Below are positions 7,109 to 15,871 of a DNA stretch of 64,000 bases, piece after piece (within the stretch, counting starts at the first letter, position 1; each line of letters begins with the position of its first letter). Source of the stretch: Pirellulaceae bacterium. Lineage in GTDB: Bacteria; Planctomycetota; Planctomycetia; Pirellulales; Pirellulaceae. A model generated the notes under the pieces. That model saw only the letters and a program-made list of their open reading frames with translations, did not search any database and was not told where the DNA came from. Where the stretch lies: assembly GCA_023382975.1 (NCBI GenBank), contig JAHDXO010000042.1, forward strand, positions 1 to 64,000. The letters run 5' to 3'. The position numbers were made by a program, and so were the translations under genes.

Positions 7109-8878
7109 ATGAACCAACCAGACCAGCAGTCGTGGCGCGGACGAACAGGCGTCCCCACTCTAATGCCCGACGCCGCCCAGCCTGCCACGGCTGGCCCGGG
7201 CGTGATGATCGGCAATTTCGAATTGCAGACCGTGCTGGGCCGCGGCGGCATGGGCGAGGTCTGGAAGGCTTGGGACCAGGAAGGTGACCGGCCGGTCGTG
7301 ATCAAGCTGGTGCCGCCGGAGTTGCAGCGGGCCGACGAGGAGATGGCCCGCGTGCGGGACACCTTCCGGCGCATTCACGCTTTGCAGCATCAGCACATCT
7401 GCCCGTTGTACCTGTTGAGCAAAGACCCGCGGTTTGGCTGGTACCTGGTGATGAAATATATCGACGGCCAGACGCTCTCGGCCTACCGCGCGACCTACGC
7501 TGCTCGGCACGGAGCGTTTCCCGTTCAGCAAGTCGTCGAGGTCCTGCGTCCGGTGGCCGAGGCGTTAGATTACGCTCACCGCAACAAAGTCATCCACCGC
7601 GACATCAAGCCACAGAACATTTTGGTAGTGGGCGATTCGGAGGACGTCCAAGTCGTCGATTTCGGCTTGGCCGCCGAGATCAGGACTAGCGTCAGCCGCT
7701 ACACGCGGGTGCAGATGGACACTTCGGGGACTCGGCCGTACATGGCCCCCGAGCAATGGAGGGGCCAGATCCAGGACGCGGCGACGGATCAGTATGCCTT
7801 GGCGGCAACGGCTTACGAACTGCTCGCCGGCCACTTGCCTTTCGAATCGGATGATTTCGACATCCTGCGGGCTTGTGTATTGAACGACCCACCGGAACCG
7901 ATCGAGGGCGTGGCCGATTCGGTGAATCGCGCCTTGCTGACCGGATTGGGGAAACGGCGGCAAGAGCGGTTCGGCTGTTGTCTGGAGTTCATACAGGCAA
8001 TCGAGGGGGCCCAAGTCGCGCAGCCGGTGCGACAGCGCACCCCCGAGACTCCGGTAACGGCAGCCGCATCGCCAGATCGCGTCGCTGCACCCAAAGCGAC
8101 TCTGGACCCTGTGCTGCCTAAGCCACAGGAGGTGGAACCTCAGATACAAGTCGTCACGGAACCGCCGAAGGAAATCACCAACAGCATCGGGATGAAAATG
8201 GTGCAGATCCCCACAGGCGAGTTCTTGATGGGCGCAGCGAGGAATGAATCAGGTGCTTTTGACGATGAAAAGCCTCAGCATCGGGTGCGTATTACGCAGC
8301 CGTTCTATCTGGGAATCTATCCGGTGACGCAGGCGGAATATCAGCGAGTGATGGGCAATAATCCGAGCAAATTTCAGGGCGAGGCGCAGCGTCCGGTCGA
8401 GCAGGTGTCATGGGAAGATGCCCAAGAGTTTTGTCGCCGGCTGAGTAAGCAGGAAGGGACGACGTATCGTTTGCCAACCGAGGCCGAGTGGGAGTACGCT
8501 TGCAGGGCTGGGAGCACTGGCCGTTGGTGTTTTGGCGATGACGAATCGCTGTTGGAGCAGTACGCGTGGTACGCCAAGAATTCGAACCGCAGCACGCATC
8601 CCGTGGGCCAGAAGAAACCGAACGCCTGGGGTCTGCACGACCTGCATGGGAACGTGTGGGAGTGGTGTGCGGATTACTGGGACAAGAACTACTACAAGCA
8701 GTTTGTGGAGAAGGTAGCGGTGGATCCAACGGGGCTCCCAGGAGGCTCGCTCCGGGTGCGCCGGGGCGGTGGTTGGGCGCGCGACGCCGTGTACTGCCGG
8801 GCGGCGTGCCGTTACTGGTTCGATCCGTCGTGCCGGTACGACTACCTGGGCTTCCGCCTCGCGAGGACAGTTTCCTAG
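7109..8878 (+). CDS. Hanks-type Ser/Thr kinase fused to FGE-sulfatase domain (B)
   Basis: 589 residues from the ATG at 7109; an upstream in-frame start at 7001 is less likely. The kinase motifs are intact (GRGGMGEV at 44-51, VVIK, HRDIKPQN, DFGLAA). A Pro/Ala-rich linker of ~50 residues (PVTAAASPDRVAAPK region) is longer than in the preceding paralogue. The FGE domain runs from ~350 to the end (MVQIPTGEFLMG; LPTEAEWEYACRAG; NAWGLHDLHGNVWEW). It ends in the third variable-repeat copy. Strong nucleotide identity with the preceding gene over the kinase N-lobe indicates recent duplication or gene conversion, while the sensor halves have diverged. Confidence 0.9.
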   Translation: MNQPDQQSWRGRTGVPTLMPDAAQPATAGPGVMIGNFELQTVLGRGGMGEVWKAWDQEGDRPVVIKLVPPELQRADEEMARVRDTFRRIHALQHQHICPLYLLSKDPRFGWYLVMKYIDGQTLSAYRATYAARHGAFPVQQVVEVLRPVAEALDYAHRNKVIHRDIKPQNILVVGDSEDVQVVDFGLAAEIRTSVSRYTRVQMDTSGTRPYMAPEQWRGQIQDAATDQYALAATAYELLAGHLPFESDDFDILRACVLNDPPEPIEGVADSVNRALLTGLGKRRQERFGCCLEFIQAIEGAQVAQPVRQRTPETPVTAAASPDRVAAPKATLDPVLPKPQEVEPQIQVVTEPPKEITNSIGMKMVQIPTGEFLMGAARNESGAFDDEKPQHRVRITQPFYLGIYPVTQAEYQRVMGNNPSKFQGEAQRPVEQVSWEDAQEFCRRLSKQEGTTYRLPTEAEWEYACRAGSTGRWCFGDDESLLEQYAWYAKNSNRSTHPVGQKKPNAWGLHDLHGNVWEWCADYWDKNYYKQFVEKVAVDPTGLPGGSLRVRRGGGWARDAVYCRAACRYWFDPSCRYDYLGFRLARTVS

Positions 8879-8915
8879 CGTCCCTGCCCGGTAGGGCGTT
8901 CTGTCGGCGGTAGCC
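8762..8915 (+). repeat. DGR-type variable-repeat-like 3' end plus flank, copy 3
   Basis: 117 nt from RGG to stop plus 37 nt of flank. The flank contains a perfect GCCC-GGTA-GGGC mini-hairpin (8886-8897), then TCGGCGGTAGCC. Hairpins just downstream of the variable repeat are a known feature of some DGR target sites. Confidence 0.65.
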
Positions 8916-8964
8916 GTCAGCGTTGGAGTTCACGGTTCACCGTGTTGATTTAGGAGCCAACTTG

Positions 8965-10383
8965 ATGTTGCGAAAACTGTTCGAGCGTTTTTTCCGCCGC
9001 CAGCGGCTGGCTGCCAAACCGGAGCCGCAGGGGTTGGCGTATCCGGTGGACTTAACCCTGCCGCACGATCCGTTGCCGGCGCAAATGATGGCTTGTGTGC
9101 TGCGGAACGGGGAGTTGATGGCGGTATCGCGGGATGCGGCGCCGCGACTCCAGGATGGCGAGGTCTGTTGGCTGCTGCCGGCCGACGATGTGACGGTGCC
9201 GGTCGTTTTGCACCTGGACGATTCGCCGCTGGCGGTCGAGTTGACGGTGCGGTTCGAGACGGATCCGACGATCGCTGTGCTGCTGCGGGACCGCCAGACG
9301 CTGACGCGTGAAGAAATCGTCGCGCTGCTGGACAGCGAACTGGACGGTTTGTTCGACCTGTTGGGCCAGTCGCCCCCGGCGCTGCTGGAACTGGACGACG
9401 AGGGCCGCGAGCGGCTGCGGGCCAAACTGAGCTTGATGCTCCAGGCCAAGGGCCTGCGCTGCACCGCCCTGGGCGCGTTCCAGCTGGCCGCGAAAGTCGA
9501 GAAGCCAGAGCAGCCGGCCGCGGAAGAGCGCAAGGTCATCGCGGGCGGGCTCGAAGAGGAGGGGGAACCAGACGTTATTCGTGCGGCATTAGAACCCGTG
9601 CTGACCGCAGCGATCGAGCGGGTACAGGACAACGACCAGTGGGAGGAACTGCTCGAACAGATCGAAGCGGGTGGGATGCCGCTGGACGATTCCGTGGCGG
9701 ACGAACTGGACTCGCTGGGCCAGTCGGTCGTGCAGCGGGAGATCGATGCCACGCAGGCGGCTCGACGGGTAAGCGAACTGGCCGAAGCGGCACGGCGCGA
9801 TGCGGGCGTGGTCCAGCCCGACCTACGCCATTGGCAAGGATTGGCACTCCGGATGCGGTTGATGGACCAGGCCGAAGTGGAACGGAATTCATTCCGTTCG
9901 GAACCGGAACAAGCCGCCAGCGATCGGAATGAATTTCGTTCTACGCGGTCGCGGCGCCCTTGGACTTGGTGGATGCTGCGGCGCAGTGCGGTCGACCAGC
10001 GGTTGCGGGAATTTCTGCAAAACGTGATGCGCCGGACCCGCGCGTCGCTGGATGCACGCCGCAGCAGCTTGCAGCAGATCAGCACCGCCGGAAGCCTCAA
10101 GGAACTGAGCGACCGGTTCGGCGTGGTCGAGGATCTGCTGGAAACCGTCCCGACGCTGGTCCCGCGCCAACGCCAGTACCGGCTGGACCGCCAGCAACAA
10201 AAGCAAGCGGTTCAGAACATCCAACGAGCCGTCACCGCCGCCGAACTGGCCCAAGCAGCCGTCCACGCGCTGTCCACCCAGCCCGAGAACAACGCCGCCT
10301 GGCAAACGGCCCTGACCGAAGCCACCCGCGCCATCCAAGCACTGGAAGAACACCTGCGAGCCCGGAGACAAGTGAGAAAGTGA
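8965..10383 (+). CDS. SPFH-like N-terminal domain and coiled-coil protein, uncharacterised
   Basis: 472 residues; AGGAG at 8952 precedes the ATG at 8965. The N-terminus MLRKLFERFFRRQRL is basic and amphipathic. Residues ~25-185 have a beta-then-helix pattern resembling SPFH/band-7 proteins (VCWLLPADDVTVPVVLHLDD; RLRAKLSLMLQAKGLRCTAL). The rest is helical and charged, with a WTWWMLRR patch near 340. It sits directly before a clear SPFH gene, which supports the assignment, but the fold is uncertain. Two palindromic 20-mers (9880-9941) are read through as RNSFRS and RNEFRS, suggesting a repeat inserted in frame. Confidence 0.6.
   Translation: MLRKLFERFFRRQRLAAKPEPQGLAYPVDLTLPHDPLPAQMMACVLRNGELMAVSRDAAPRLQDGEVCWLLPADDVTVPVVLHLDDSPLAVELTVRFETDPTIAVLLRDRQTLTREEIVALLDSELDGLFDLLGQSPPALLELDDEGRERLRAKLSLMLQAKGLRCTALGAFQLAAKVEKPEQPAAEERKVIAGGLEEEGEPDVIRAALEPVLTAAIERVQDNDQWEELLEQIEAGGMPLDDSVADELDSLGQSVVQREIDATQAARRVSELAEAARRDAGVVQPDLRHWQGLALRMRLMDQAEVERNSFRSEPEQAASDRNEFRSTRSRRPWTWWMLRRSAVDQRLREFLQNVMRRTRASLDARRSSLQQISTAGSLKELSDRFGVVEDLLETVPTLVPRQRQYRLDRQQQKQAVQNIQRAVTAAELAQAAVHALSTQPENNAAWQTALTEATRAIQALEEHLRARRQVRK
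9880..9941. repeat. Two palindromic 20-mers inside the coding region
   Basis: GAACGGAAT-TC-ATTCCGTTC (9880-9899) is a perfect 9-nt-arm palindrome. GATCGGAAT-GA-ATTTCGTTC (9922-9941) is an inverted, slightly decayed copy. They encode RNSFRS and RNEFRS 14 residues apart. No other copy was noticed in the window. Confidence 0.65.
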
Positions 10384-10393
10384 AAAGTGCAAA

Positions 10394-10523
10394 GTGGGAA
10401 GTGGGAAGTGGGAAGTGAAGAATGCAAAAAGACCAATGCAAAATGGCCCACTGCCCACTGCCCACTGCCCACTGACAACTGACAACTGCCAACTGCCAAC
10501 TGCCAACTGCCAACTGCCAACTG
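10394..10523. repeat. Heptanucleotide tandem repeats
   Basis: Three GTGGGAA units (10394-10414) are followed by eleven 7-mers, 10447-10523: CCCACTG x4, ACAACTG x2, CCAACTG x5. They fill the 158-nt spacer before the SPFH gene. Unit drift (CCC to ACA to CCA) suggests replication slippage. Confidence 0.8.
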
Positions 10524-10541
10524 CCCAATAGGAGACATCAC

Positions 10542-12566
10542 ATGTCCGTAACGATTGACGAAAACCGCTGGACGGCGCCGGCGGACCAGTTTGCGGTGCG
10601 AATCCAGGTGCAGGACGCGCCGGGTTTCTTTTCCAAGAAATTGATCATCGAGCCCGGGACTCGGGCGCTGGTGATCGAGGACGGGGCGTTCATCGGCGAG
10701 GTGCCGGCGGGCGTCTATACGCTGGAGAGCTTCGCCCAGCGGCTGCGGTTCTGGACCAAGAAGCAGTGTACGGTGATCCTCACCCGTGCCGAAGACCAGG
10801 TGATCGAGTGCCAAGCGGGTGGTTTGCCCACGCGGGAGAACTTGGTGGTCGAAGCCGGCGTGCGGCTGACCGTCCAGATGAGCGACGTGGCGTTGTTTCT
10901 GCAGAACCTGCTGGGTGCGCGCGCTGAATTCTCGGTACACGACCTGCGCGGCACGCTGCTGCCCCTTGTCCGGCAGGCGATGTGGGAATCGGTGGGCCGG
11001 ATGTCGATCACGGAACTGACCGGCCCGCAGGTCCGTCGCGATCTGGACGCAGCGGTCGAGCAGGCGCTGGGCGTGGCACTCAAGCGGTACGGGATCGGCT
11101 TCGGCCAGGTACAGACGGTCTCGGTCAAACACGAGAAGTTCGACGAGCATCGTCAGAAGGTGGGCGAAACGTGGTTATTGCGCGAGGGACTCGAACAGCA
11201 ACGGGCGCTGGACGCACTGTATTCGGAGGACGAGCTGCGCAAGATCCAGCGGCAAGAGCGAACGAACGAACTGGAACTGCTGGCCGAAAACGTGGGGATC
11301 GATCGGCAGGAAGGCGAACTGGCGGCCATGTTGCGCCGCGTCGGCATCCGCAGCCAGTTGCGGGACGCGGTACTGGCCGACAAGTTCGACAAGATCGAAA
11401 CGGCCGAGCAGTTGGCCCAGATGCTGCAGCAGGTGGACCGCGACCGGTTGATCCGCCAGGAAGAGCGGGACGACCTGATCGCCGCGTACGAGGCCAAGCG
11501 GGCCGACCGGCAAGCGGCTCGCGAGCAACTGGTGCGGAAACTGGAACTGGAACAACAATTCGAATTGGCCCGGCTGCGGGCCGATCTGGATCATCAAATC
11601 GAACTGCAGGCCCACGGGCACGAGGTGGAATTGGCGACCCGCGTCGAGAACGAGGACAACCGCCGTTGGCTGGCGCTGCTGGAGCGGCAGCGAGGCGAAG
11701 CGGAATATCGCCGACGGGAGGAGGGGAAAGAACGCGAGCACCGACGGCAGGTGATGCAGCAGGAGACGGGCGACCGGCGCGAGGATCAGTGGCAGGGGTT
11801 GCTGCACGAGCAGCGGATCGATCGGGTCCAGGGCGAATTGTCGGTGACGCGCGCCGAGCGGCACGTACGCTTGGACGAACTCGAACGTCAGGTGCGGCAA
11901 GCGCGGGACGAAGATACATTGAAGATGCAGCAGCGGCAGGCCGAACTCCAGCGGCAACTGCAGAGCGCGACGTTCCAGGACCAGATCACCAAGCTGGCCG
12001 AGTTGAACCGGTTGAACGCCGAGTTTCTGCGGCAGCGGCAGCAATTGGATCTGGATCGGCAGCGGAGCGAAACCGAATTGGCACTGCTGCGCGAAGACCG
12101 AGCGGCTCAGCGCGAGATGGCTCGACTCCAGGCGGTCAAAGACTTGGGCGTCGAGGCGCTGGTAGCGACCTCGAGTACGGCCAACGCCGAGATCCTTGCG
12201 CGGATGAAAATGCACGAAGCCAGCCAGCAGGCGGCGATGGAACAGGCCCGCACCAGCGCCGCGCATCAGCAATCGCACCGAGCCGAACAAGAGCGGCTGT
12301 ACGAGCGGCTGATCGAATCCGGCAAATCCCAAGTCGACGCGATCGCTCAAGCCTACCGCGAGGGCATGGCGGGCCAGCAGGCGATCGCTCAGGGCGGATT
12401 CGGCGCGCTCGGGCAAGCTGCACAAGCAACGCCGGCCGCCGTTTCGCCCGGCCCCGCACAACCGGCAGCCGGCGCTGCCACGGGCAAAGTGGTCGTTTGC
12501 AGCAGTTGCCGCACGGAGAACCCGCCCACCGCCCGCTTCTGTGCGCAGTGCGGGAATGCGCTGTGA
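10542..12566 (+). CDS. SPFH/band-7 protein with long coiled coil and C-terminal zinc ribbon
   Basis: 674 residues. Residues ~15-225 form an SPFH domain (KKLIIEPGTRALVIEDG; VPAGVYTL; LKRYGIGFGQVQTVSV). Residues ~225-590 are an extended Glu/Arg/Gln coiled coil. An Ala/Gln/Pro linker follows, then a zinc ribbon with CSSC and CAQC (~653-670). SPFH proteins such as stomatin and flotillin assemble rings on membranes. Proteins with a terminal zinc ribbon also occur as cytosolic virion-core-like members, and no TM helix is visible here. GGAG precedes the ATG. Its place beside the ESCRT-like and FHA genes suggests a scaffold for the same membrane process (inference). Confidence 0.85.
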   Translation: MSVTIDENRWTAPADQFAVRIQVQDAPGFFSKKLIIEPGTRALVIEDGAFIGEVPAGVYTLESFAQRLRFWTKKQCTVILTRAEDQVIECQAGGLPTRENLVVEAGVRLTVQMSDVALFLQNLLGARAEFSVHDLRGTLLPLVRQAMWESVGRMSITELTGPQVRRDLDAAVEQALGVALKRYGIGFGQVQTVSVKHEKFDEHRQKVGETWLLREGLEQQRALDALYSEDELRKIQRQERTNELELLAENVGIDRQEGELAAMLRRVGIRSQLRDAVLADKFDKIETAEQLAQMLQQVDRDRLIRQEERDDLIAAYEAKRADRQAAREQLVRKLELEQQFELARLRADLDHQIELQAHGHEVELATRVENEDNRRWLALLERQRGEAEYRRREEGKEREHRRQVMQQETGDRREDQWQGLLHEQRIDRVQGELSVTRAERHVRLDELERQVRQARDEDTLKMQQRQAELQRQLQSATFQDQITKLAELNRLNAEFLRQRQQLDLDRQRSETELALLREDRAAQREMARLQAVKDLGVEALVATSSTANAEILARMKMHEASQQAAMEQARTSAAHQQSHRAEQERLYERLIESGKSQVDAIAQAYREGMAGQQAIAQGGFGALGQAAQATPAAVSPGPAQPAAGAATGKVVVCSSCRTENPPTARFCAQCGNAL

Positions 12567-12577
12567 GGATGGTTACA

Positions 12578-12675
12578 CCTAATCTTTCACTTAATCTTTC
12601 ACCTAATCTTCCCCCCGTCTTCGCGATTCGGAGGGGTTCGGAGAGATGAAGTGAAAGATTAGGTGAAAGATTAGG
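12578..12675. repeat. 25-nt inverted repeat built of 12-mers
   Basis: The left arm (12578-12602) is CCTAATCTTTCAC followed by TTAATCTTTCAC. The right arm (12651-12675) is its reverse complement with one mismatch. The loop is 48 nt. It lies between the SPFH gene and the HTH gene, so it could slow or end transcription. There is no U-tract. Confidence 0.7.
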
Positions 12676-12702
12676 GTTTCAGCAGGATGAGAGTTAACGA
12701 AT

Positions 12703-12981
12703 ATGAAACGCAAGACGAAAAAGATACCGCCCTCCGACAGCAGCCAACCGGATCGTCCGCCGGTTCCGGCCGCGGTGCCGGACGAGCGGCTGTTGAATAC
12801 GCGGGAATTGATGGAGTTCATGAACCTGTCGCGCAGCAAGGTCTGGGATCTGGTCAACAACCACGGCCTGCCAGCCTACCGCGTCGGCGGCGATTACCGC
12901 TACCTGCGCAGCGAAGTACTCGCTTGGCTGCAACAGTACCGTGTCAACGCCGGGGAAAAAGATGCAGACGAACAGGAATAG
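12703..12981 (+). CDS. Small excisionase-type helix-turn-helix protein
   Basis: 92 residues. After a basic, Pro-rich tail comes an excisionase/MerR-like winged helix: LLNTRELMEFMNLSRSKVWD, then GLPAYRVGGDYRYLRSEVLAWL. This is the common HTH_17 arrangement. It is the only DNA-binding protein in the ESCRT/SPFH/kinase run and is a candidate regulator of it. It lies between two large inverted repeats (12578-12675, 13024-13104). No phage integrase is present, so a true excisionase role is unlikely. Confidence 0.8.
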   Translation: MKRKTKKIPPSDSSQPDRPPVPAAVPDERLLNTRELMEFMNLSRSKVWDLVNNHGLPAYRVGGDYRYLRSEVLAWLQQYRVNAGEKDADEQE

Positions 12982-13023
12982 CAGGCAATTGCAGGCAAGC
13001 GAATCGGAGATTGGGTCGAACGG

Positions 13024-13104
13024 GGCAAGCGAATTGCGGGCAAGGGAATCGGATGCTCGACGATTCCTCTTGGCTGTTATCCGCTTGCCCGCAATTCGCT
13101 TGCC
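13024..13104. repeat. Perfect 21-nt inverted repeat
   Basis: GGCAAGCGAATTGCGGGCAAG (13024-13044) is matched exactly, inverted, at 13084-13104. Within the loop GAATCG/CGATTC can pair further. A related half-copy precedes it at ~12986-13008. It sits 39 nt before the FHA gene and may be a mobile palindromic repeat or an attenuator. Confidence 0.75.
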
Positions 13105-13143
13105 TTATTCTCCGCGTTCGAAAACAACTCCAGGATTTGATTG

Positions 13144-14703
13144 ATGCTTCCTACCGATCACACACCCGATGACGGCCCGGAACCGGGATGGTTGCCGCCG
13201 TTGTTGATTATCGACTGGGGCGTCGAGCCGCGGGCGGGCAAGGATCTGACGCCCGAGTTCCATCTGGTGGCGCCCGGCTATGACGGGCAGCCGCGAGTTA
13301 CCGCGATCCTGGACCGGCGTCTGGACCAGCAGCACTGGCAGCAGAACCCGAGGCTGATCGAGCGGAGCGAATCCCACTGGCAGTTCTTCCAGCCGTTGGC
13401 GTTGACCAGCGGCGGACAGCTCTGCCGCTGCGGCCAATTCCTGCTCGAGTTCCAGGTGGTTTTTCCCGAATCTCGAGCGTCAGAAATCCGCTGCTTTCGA
13501 GCCTGCGTGCGGGTGACTGTCCCGGACGCTTCGCAGTCGGCCAGCCCGGTGCTGGAGATCCGGGCCGATGATTCCTCGTTGATCAACCTGCAAGGTTTGG
13601 ACATCAACCGTTACGCCAAAATAGTGGTCCAGGGCAGCCAGCAGGGCGTGGTGAACGTGTTGCATGACGCGGGGACGAGCAGCCAAGCGGAGTCGTCGGA
13701 TACGCTGCCGCCGGACCAACGGCTGGTTCTACAGTTGCCGCTGGAGCCGTTCCGCGAGCTGCAGCGGTTGATTCCCTGGGCTGGGCAGCCGCGCTGGGCG
13801 TTGCCGATGGATGCTGCCAGTCTGGTTGTCGAAGACGGGCGGCGCATCCATCTGCTGGCCCGCGAGCGCGTCGTGCTGGGCCGCGACAGTTCAGGCGCCG
13901 CGCCCAGCGACATCATGCTGCGCTTGTTCCCGTTGGACGATTTCCGCTGGACCCTCACTCGGTTGATCTCGCGGCAACACGTGCGGTTGACGTTGGACGA
14001 CGCGGGCTTGCAACTGGAAGATTCCGGTTCGACGTTCGGCACGTATCTGGGCGCGCAGCGGCTGAGCGGACCGCGGACGATCGCACTTCCGGCCGCTTGG
14101 CAGATGCAACGGACGATGATCTGCGTTGCCGGCGTGTTAGGGTTGCGGCTGACGCTGCACCACGATCCCGGCTGGGACGCTTGGACTCCCTGCGGCGATA
14201 CGGGCGAAACGCACTACGCCGCAGCCGCTGGTTGCGGCATCCCGCCGCTTTGGCCGCGGGCCGCGGCCAGCCACATCGACGCGGTGCGCATCGAGCGCTG
14301 CGAGCAGTTGCCCGTTGCCGACGATCTGACTGTAATCGAATCGGTATTGTTGCCCGGCCATCGGGAGCAATGGGAAGCGGTATCGCGCGCCGCCGCGGCC
14401 ATCGAGCCTATCGACCACTTGGCCGGACGGGAAAGATATCTGTTGCTGTACCGTTCGGCGGCGATCGGCGGATCGGAGGAAGCCGCGATCTGGCTGCCCG
14501 AAGGCGGGCTGGATGGCATCTCGGCCCGCATCCTGAACTTGGGCGGCCGGTTCTGGCTCGAATCGCTGGCATCCGACACTACCACCTCGCTAAACGGTCG
14601 GTCGCTCGGCCCGAGGGAACTCATCCCCCTCGTCCCGGAGGATCGCGTACAGATCGGCCGCATCGAAATGAGATTTACCGAGTTCCGGCAGTTTCAAACC
14701 TGA
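13144..14703 (+). CDS. Double FHA-domain protein
   Basis: 519 residues from the ATG at 13144. A central FHA domain (~235-330) has ERVVLGRDSSG, LISRQHVRLTLDD and DSGSTFGTYL, i.e. the G-R, S-x-x-H and N/T loop features that bind phosphothreonine. A second, weaker FHA-like domain ends the protein (~440-515; LNLGGRFWLESLA, TTSLNGRSLG, VQIGRIEMRF). The N-terminal ~200 residues are beta-rich and unrecognised. No TM segment. It is likely a reader of phosphorylation by the linked kinases, linking them to the SPFH/ESCRT-like proteins (inference from position). Confidence 0.8.
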   Translation: MLPTDHTPDDGPEPGWLPPLLIIDWGVEPRAGKDLTPEFHLVAPGYDGQPRVTAILDRRLDQQHWQQNPRLIERSESHWQFFQPLALTSGGQLCRCGQFLLEFQVVFPESRASEIRCFRACVRVTVPDASQSASPVLEIRADDSSLINLQGLDINRYAKIVVQGSQQGVVNVLHDAGTSSQAESSDTLPPDQRLVLQLPLEPFRELQRLIPWAGQPRWALPMDAASLVVEDGRRIHLLARERVVLGRDSSGAAPSDIMLRLFPLDDFRWTLTRLISRQHVRLTLDDAGLQLEDSGSTFGTYLGAQRLSGPRTIALPAAWQMQRTMICVAGVLGLRLTLHHDPGWDAWTPCGDTGETHYAAAAGCGIPPLWPRAAASHIDAVRIERCEQLPVADDLTVIESVLLPGHREQWEAVSRAAAAIEPIDHLAGRERYLLLYRSAAIGGSEEAAIWLPEGGLDGISARILNLGGRFWLESLASDTTTSLNGRSLGPRELIPLVPEDRVQIGRIEMRFTEFRQFQT

Positions 14704-14737
14704 GATCGCAGAATCTGTAGAACGAGGAGCACAGGCG

Positions 14738-15631
14738 ATGGACATATTTGTCAAGATGCTCGACTGGCTGATGTATTCCCTGCAAGTGCTTCTGTCGTTG
14801 TTGCTTCATCTGCGGATCTGGATGCTGGGCTTGTTGGCATTGGGCGTTGGCGCGTGGAGCTGGCGGTATGCGGGGCGCATCGAGACGCCGCGGCCGGTGC
14901 CTGCGACTTTGACTCAGGCGACCGAGGCGGCTTGCAGGCGGGTGCCGTCCGCGTTGCCTCGGCCCGACCGGGTATTGCGTCCTACGCTGGTCTTGCCGCT
15001 GGCCGATGACCGCGAGTCGCTGGTGACCGGTACACTTCGCCAGGTGTTGAACGCCGACGGGCGATACCGGCCGGTCGATCCGGGATTGGTCCAGCGGTTG
15101 TTGGACGAGTTCTTCGAATTGGCCGGTGCGCCGCGGCAGCCGGTTGCCGACGCCGAGAGTGCGCTGCGGATCGCCCGGAATGCCGGCGCCGAGGTGGCGT
15201 TGTTCGGACGCGTCGAGCGGCTGGAACTGCACGATCAGCGGGCGGAAGTCACGTTCCGGTTGGAAGCCGTCGAGGTCGAAAGCGAACGATCGCTGCTGGC
15301 CGACACGTTCAGTTCCACGCCGCCAGCGGCCCACCGAGGCAGCAGCTCGCCGAGCTGGCCCTGGTGGTTGGGTATCCTGGCCGTTGCCGTGGTGTGGCCC
15401 CCGTTGACCGTCCCCGTGATGGCGCGGGTGTTGCGCAGGGAGAGCAATCTGGCCACGCTGCTGACCATCGTCGCCATCACCGCCGTCCCCGCCGCCATCG
15501 CCTGGCCCGTCTTCTTCGGCGCCGACACGAGCGTTTGGCGAGTCATCTTATTCACACTCGGGTTGCTGCTGACCGCCTTCTGGTCCGCCCTGGTCATGTC
15601 CTGGGTGGCAGCTTCGCAGGACAGCAGCTAG
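14738..15631 (+). CDS. Membrane protein with periplasmic LpoB/FlgO-like domain
   Basis: 297 residues. One or two N-terminal hydrophobic helices (~10-45, VLLSLLLHLRIWMLGLLALG) are followed by a soluble alpha/beta domain (~75-200; VLPLADDRESLVTGTLRQVL, then RNAGAEVALFGRV). That domain has the look of LpoB/FlgO-type lipoprotein domains. Two or three TM helices close the protein (~208-290). It is the only obvious integral membrane protein in the 3-17.7 kb run and could anchor the SPFH/FHA machinery. No family is firmly recognised. Confidence 0.65.
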   Translation: MDIFVKMLDWLMYSLQVLLSLLLHLRIWMLGLLALGVGAWSWRYAGRIETPRPVPATLTQATEAACRRVPSALPRPDRVLRPTLVLPLADDRESLVTGTLRQVLNADGRYRPVDPGLVQRLLDEFFELAGAPRQPVADAESALRIARNAGAEVALFGRVERLELHDQRAEVTFRLEAVEVESERSLLADTFSSTPPAAHRGSSSPSWPWWLGILAVAVVWPPLTVPVMARVLRRESNLATLLTIVAITAVPAAIAWPVFFGADTSVWRVILFTLGLLLTAFWSALVMSWVAASQDSS

Positions 15632-15685
15632 ACTCGTGGCGACCGCGCAAGTTGAAGACCGTGGAGGAAAGAGGCAGGACAGGGA

Positions 15686-15840
15686 ACCACGAATCACACG
15701 AATTGCACGAATAAATGATCGGACAGGAAAGAGGGAGACGAGCATGGTTTGCGGATGGCGACCCAGTATCGGGAGATCAGTGTGCCCGCCAGAGACTCCC
15801 GGTTCCTGCGCATTTCTGTTCCATTCGTGCAATTCGTGGT
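15686..15840. repeat. 9-nt repeats in inverted orientation before kinase C
   Basis: ACCACGAAT-CACACGAAT-TGCACGAAT (15686-15712) faces ATTCGTGCA-ATTCGTGGT (15823-15840), giving a long-loop inverted repeat. It is the same unit as at 2381-2407. It occupies the leader of the third kinase gene. Confidence 0.7.
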
Positions 15841-15871
15841 TCTTCTTTTGCAGAGTCTGGAGACGCACCAA

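Noticed and set aside
10394..10523. CRISPR-like array
   Set aside because: Units are contiguous 7-mers with no spacers; no cas gene nearby.
10982..12649. 555-codon rightward open frame
   Set aside because: Out-of-frame shadow of the SPFH gene with Arg/Gly/Ala-rich composition.
12703..12981. Phage excisionase
   Set aside because: The fold matches, but there is no integrase, attachment site or phage gene nearby; a general HTH regulator is likelier.
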